NCBI RefSeq assembly: GCF_022581195.2
Contig: NC_061472.1
Coordinates: 5,828,001 to 5,892,000, forward strand
Direction of reading: 5' to 3'
Source of the DNA: Helicoverpa zea
Lineage: Eukaryota > Arthropoda > Insecta > Lepidoptera > Noctuidae
Length of the DNA: 64,000 nucleotides
The translations under genes and the position numbers were made by a program. This document shows, piece after piece, positions 59,320 to 64,000 of this stretch. How positions within the stretch are numbered: the stretch's first letter is position 1; the number at the start of each line of letters is the position of its first letter. The notes below the pieces were generated by a model. The model was not told where the DNA came from. It ran no database searches and saw nothing but the letters and a program-made list of their open reading frames with translations.

Positions 59320-60122
59320 CGAGCCGAGAGGGATAGTTCGAACGGAGGCTGTTTGTCTCTTTCTAACACCTTGCCAGCATAAAAAAATGTTGTGATCAAA
59401 AGTTTTGTCTTCCCAAAAACAATTGAATCACTTATATTTTTATCTTATTTTAACACTTGTAAGTCAACAAATTAATAACAATCGCATTAATTTATTCGTA
59501 TTTATTATTAAAACATAAACAACATAAATTTTTATTTTGCTTTTTTTTATTTTCTAGCGGTAACCCTGAACATTCTTGGCGCGTAATCAGCATTTAAAAT
59601 TTTGTTTATATTTTTTTGTATTAAATCAATTTAAACTATTAAAATGGTGAAAAAGTGTTGCGTTTCTACTTGCAAAAGTGAATCCTATGGTGGTTGCAAT
59701 ATATCGTTCCACAGGTTAGCTAATAATAACATTTTCGTAAACCAAACAACTAGGGTGCCCATGAATTCTTGTAACGAGTCAAAATATGGGTGATAGATTT
59801 TAAAACTGTTGTACTATTGTTATAGCTTCCCAAAAAATGAAGAAAGGCGACATAAATGGATCAGCAGTCTATATATGAAGTAGAAATACAAAAAAAACAG
59901 TCTTCACTTCGAATCTTCCTGCTTTTATACTGCTAATTTCCGCTAATTATTAAAAGCCTTTATTAGTATCTTAAGGTCACAAACTGCGTAAGTTAAAACT
60001 TCAATACTAATCTGTGTTTAATAATCTTAGCAAATTCGGATTTGTCTCACATAGCTTAATCTCATAGTCACCCTATTAGAAAGGGACAGACAGCCTCCGT
60101 ACTAACTGTTTCACTCGGCTCG
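59320..60122. mobile_element. 803-bp THAP-bearing DNA transposon, internally deleted
   Basis: Left end CGAGCCGAGAGGGATAGTTC with GGAGGCTGTTTGTCTCTTTC (59320 to about 59368) matches, with several differences, the reverse complement of the right end (about 60071-60122, ending CACTCGGCTCG). The repeats are about 80% alike by eye. Inside is a two-exon THAP remnant on +. No clear target duplication. The terminal repeat is unrelated to that of the element at 3603-4568. Confidence 0.7.
59644..59883 (+). pseudogene. Two-exon THAP-domain remnant
   Basis: Exon 1 (59644-59714) reads MVKKCCVSTCKSESYGGCNI and SFH, then a donor GTTAGC. Exon 2 (59826-59883) follows an AG acceptor (TTGTTATAG) and reads FPKNEERRHKWISSLYMK, then stop. 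Joined in frame they give 42 residues: the first two zinc cysteines, the short loop and the Trp of a THAP domain. The second ligand pair (C-x2-H) and everything after it are absent, so it cannot fold as a complete zinc finger. The intron and acceptor are credible, which supports former expression. Confidence 0.72.
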
Positions 60123-60253
60123 TTTTTTGGGTTTATATGCGCAGTCCTGTTTACTAATATTATGTCTATGTGTTATCCTTCATAAAAGTCAAATGAGGTC
60201 GTAATTATTAATTGAAATTAGTGTCTAAAGTTGCGCCGATTAACTATCTGAAA

Positions 60254-60497
60254 TCATCATCGCTGGAGCCTTTTCCCAAACATGTTGGGGTCGGTTTTCA
60301 GTCTAACCGCATGCAGCTGAGTACTAGTGCTTTACAAGCAGCGACTGTCTATCTGAACTCCTCAACCCCGTTACCCGGGCAACCCGATACCCCTAGGTAA
60401 TACTGGTTATCAAACTACTCGTAACGACTGCCGAAGATGTTCAATGACAGCCGGGACCTACAGTTTAACGTGCCCTCCGAAACAGTCATTGGTGTCG
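60254..60497 (-). mobile_element. 5'-truncated SINE (family B)
   Basis: From ATCATCATCGCTGGAGCC through GGGGTCGGTTTTCAGTCTAA and GTTACCCGGGCAACCCGATA to CAATGACAGCCGGGACCTAC, matching 58206-58596 up to the middle of the body. The tRNA head is missing. No target duplication recognised. Confidence 0.82.
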
Positions 60498-63400
60498 AAA
60501 GTATTTGAAAGAAGCCATTTAAATATGTCTTGAAGAGTTTGAAGGACTATTAAGAGGGAAGAATAAACTCAATTTTAATTGAACGATGCCGATTCATTGG
60601 AGAAGGGAGGGTGGACGATAAAATTAAACGTCAATCTTACTTTATTGAGACCGGATTACACTGATTTTTACATAACCTTAAATTGGGAGAGTTTTTTTAT
60701 TGTTAATTGTTTGCTCATGAAGATTGTCATTTTACGGACTTGACTTTGAAAGATGATGAATATTTTTGTCATGTTTGCATAATATGTATTTAAATAGAGG
60801 AATATTGTAAATAACACGACTACATATACATTGACTTTTAACTTTTCTATAGAGCTCAACAATTTATGTAATATAAAATTCTATGCATATGAAGAAAGCT
60901 ATTTTAAGTTTAAATGACCTAAAATAACCTCAACTCTTACAAGCAAGAAATGAACAAGTAAATCTCGAGTTTCAGCACTAAATTTTCCAAAACCTAGTTG
61001 TTCAACATTCCTCCATTAAAAGGTTAGAGTGAAACATAGTAAATTCTTGGTAGCAATGCCATAAAGAATCTTCATATGACTTGGCTCGCTATTTGCCCCG
61101 GATGCAAGAGAATTTAAACAACTTGTATACGGAAAACACGCTGTACATAATAGGGCTGTTCTGTTACCAAGAATGTTGGTCTTTATGAGCACAATTGTTA
61201 CAAAACTTGGTAAGAAAACTGCTTTGTGGCAATCACAAAAAAAAAAAAAAACAAAAATATTTGACTAAGTCAACGTAAATACAATAGTGACTACATTACT
61301 GATATTTTCTTTACCTGTATTCTTTCTAAATACTTAACTTTAGGCTGGCAGCCCTAACAGGACCGTTATTCAGAAAAATGACTAATAAACGTTACGTAGT
61401 CCTGGCAACACCCCTTATGATCAACACAGGGCCATAACATGCTGAAGTTTGGTGCCTATAACTTATATAATGTTATGGGCCACAAAACTGATGTTTAAAT
61501 GCTTCTGTAGCCTAAAACTTTTATGTTTTTTCGATACCTATACTGCGGGTATATGTTTACTTATGTATTACGTAGGGGTTAAAAACTCCGCGAACACGAG
61601 GTAAATATTTTATGGTAATATGATATCCTGCGTTGAGTATTCTCTTGACCCTTATGGGGCTTCTGTTGAAAGGGTCGAAAAAAGACGTAATATTACAAGC
61701 CACGCCAAGTTTTAATTGAAGATTTGTATGGTTTTTTGTAGCAGAATTATGTAATTGTGGTTCCACAATTTGTTAGTTATTTTCAGCTGCATCGAAGACG
61801 AGGACGATAATGATAATAATCGACCTACAATGTATAGAATTGGAACGAAACAAGTAAGACATTAACGGAAACCCCCAATAATTCCGTCTAATCTGCGAAT
61901 TAGAACCGCGACCTCATTCTTAGCAAGCAACGCACAGCTGAGGTAATCAGCCAAACATTTGTATCCACTTCAAATAAGGTTTTAACCGTAAAAAAAAAAA
62001 CTTTTTATCCTTGTAGCAGTAATATCTCACCGTCACCACGTGTATTCTAAAAAATATCGAATGAGCTCGATAAATCTACGCACACTTAACATTTCAGACT
62101 CACTTTTTTTCCGTCTCAAGGCATAACGACTTGTCAGCCTCTTCAAGGGCCGACGTACGAGGTGCTTCGAACAAAATTAAATTACAATGATTTACTTTAC
62201 CGACGCCTGTTCGGAATTTAAATCTTGGTATACTTGGTATACCCAACCGCAGTTTTGACTCACTGCAATTTACCTTCTTCCGACGGCTTCGCGTTATTAC
62301 GAAAACAGCTCAGTATAACCTAGATGAATAATTTTGGATAGCTCGAGACCTGGATTTAAGAAATAAATCCTAGACTAGCGTAGTTCTTACGAATAACTGA
62401 TGCGGAACCCGGTTTACTGGGGTGGTTTTGGAATGTTCTAAAATATGAATGAGTTGTTCGTTTTGCATTGGAACTGTGTACTTGTAGGAGAGGAATACGT
62501 TTTGTGAATTAAATTGTTTTAAAAATTAAGTTTTCATCAAATAACTTTGCCGCTTTAAAGTAAGCTATTATTAACATTTTAGCTGTTACACAGTCACTTG
62601 TAGACAAGCTCAGAGTGTTGAACTTATTTGGTGAGATATCTACCCGTTTCTTGAGACCCTTAAGTATTACCTATTAACAAGGTAGAAAATCTGTAAATTA
62701 TCCGATATCCTATTAGTTATAGTTATTCGTTTATCTTCCCGAGCTTACGATAACAATCTACAACGGCTAATAAAATATTCATAGAAAACCAACCAAACTT
62801 GACCTTCGAGTTCAGACTTAGAAAAGCGGATTTACGTTAAACTAGTACACGAAAGTTTTTGAATAAATAACGAGCAAACGGAGATACTTTAACGATTTTA
62901 CAATATTTTTCTAAGACCCGCGGACTTTAAAAAGTTTTTTTTTCTGACGCTTACGCTTGTTAAACATGTCTAAAACACGCTTGTAAAAACCAGAAGCAGG
63001 TTTGTTAAACGAGGAAATAACAAGAAATAGTTTTAACATGAAAATCAACAAAGATTAATCAAAAGCGCGGCAAAATCGTATCCCGTCAAACTATAACATG
63101 TCTTGTCACAATGACGTTCGAAAAAAGAATCCCCCAAGCATACACGGCGGTGTCTATGGTCGCTCGTTTCTGCTGCCTCTATGTTACCACTGGCAGCTCA
63201 CACATGTTTAATAGAGAAATATGAAAATCGTGATATTTTTGACGCTTATTTTACTGAAAAGTACAACTAGGCAATGTTTCTTTTAACTGTCAAAATGAAG
63301 AGCATTAAAGTGATTTTCCATGTACAAGAAAACTCTTACGGAAAGAAGTTGGCTAGTAGTCACTGCAAATCAAAATGTATGAAGAAAACACTGCAAGAAA

Positions 63401-64000
63401 GGTAGCATCAAACACAGACTTCTGACTGGCAGTTTAATTTACCAAGATCTATAACTTATCGGTTTACAAACAATAGAAACCAATACAGAACCACATAAAT
63501 TAATGTGGCTTATTCTCGTAAAAGTATATCCATACTGGATACGCCTAATGACCTCTCGCTAATCTAGAAAGAGCGTCTAGGTATCGTGGCAGTACTAAAT
63601 TAGGACAGAGTTTAAATCCTGTATAAATTAGGATTATCAGGTAGGCAACTTATTACTAGTTTGGTATAATACTTGACTTTTATTTGAAAGTATTCTTTTA
63701 AAGGACTTTTGTTTATAAACATAGTTCAGTGGCCATTAATTTCAATTCCTTTCTTTTGAATTTTAACGTCAATGCTTTCTGATAGGTGCTCTATACGTAT
63801 AGTTTAATATTATAAGCAAAACGTCAGTCGAAATATTAATTATTTTTAACGAAATGTCGAATTTGCAAAATTACATATGTGCTGAATATTATATTTTAAA
63901 TTTCATTTGTTTCTCCGAATGTCAGGTTCGCCGTATATATCCTATTCGCAAAACGACACGTTTGCTAAATGTCAAGAATTTACGATATCATTAAAACAAT
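60498..64000. other. Unassigned, no gene seen
   Basis: AT-rich DNA with an A15 run near 61239 and a GC-richer patch at 63110-63190. Short frames (60668-60862 and 61557-61766, minus) have no recognised domain. No RNA gene seen. Confidence 0.35.

Overview
The window looks like repeat-rich, AT-rich nuclear DNA of an insect, most probably a moth or butterfly. I see no bacterial or viral gene layout and no intact protein-coding gene: the longest open frames are short and the few recognisable protein fragments belong to transposons. Lepidoptera is an inference from the repeats: tRNA-headed SINEs ending in a GATGAT tail, several short copies of the 3' end of an RTE-type LINE (codons for ALGEAYVQQWTAIG, then stop, then GATGAT), and Helitron-like repeats ending in GCTAG. 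The window could be an intergenic desert or the inside of a large intron; the sequence alone does not decide.

The first 5 kb is the most informative part. It is a nest of four mobile elements whose borders can all be read from their target-site duplications. A mariner (149-4921, TA duplication) with a broken transposase gene was hit near its start codon by a foldback-type element (823-4704, 9-bp duplication). The arms of that element are mirrored arrays of a 151-bp tandem repeat, four units on the left and five on the right. Its right arm then received a 966-bp element (3603-4568, AT duplication) that keeps only the promoters and first exons of two genes facing each other, a YqaJ/SWIM-type gene on + and a THAP zinc-finger gene on -. 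Its centre received a 94-bp RTE tail (2139-2232, 13-bp duplication).

From 5 to 43 kb the DNA is mostly unassigned, with scattered MITEs (5623-5840, 6036-6687, 22243-22912, 24334-24592), SINEs (7122, 13263, 17095, 22306, 26796), RTE tails (13311, 26100, 33339) and Helitron-like pieces. From 43.6 to 45.4 kb lies a cluster: a decayed transposon-associated pseudogene, an almost perfect 159-bp inverted repeat with a 75-bp loop, and a 123-bp minisatellite.

From 45 to 64 kb there are more MITEs, Helitron-like pieces, a possible reverse-transcriptase scrap near 54.4 kb, two SINEs, and a second element (59320-60122) with degenerate terminal inverted repeats around a two-exon THAP remnant. No element in the window appears able to move by itself. 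SINE and RTE copies share their 3' tail, which fits SINE mobilisation by RTE machinery encoded elsewhere.
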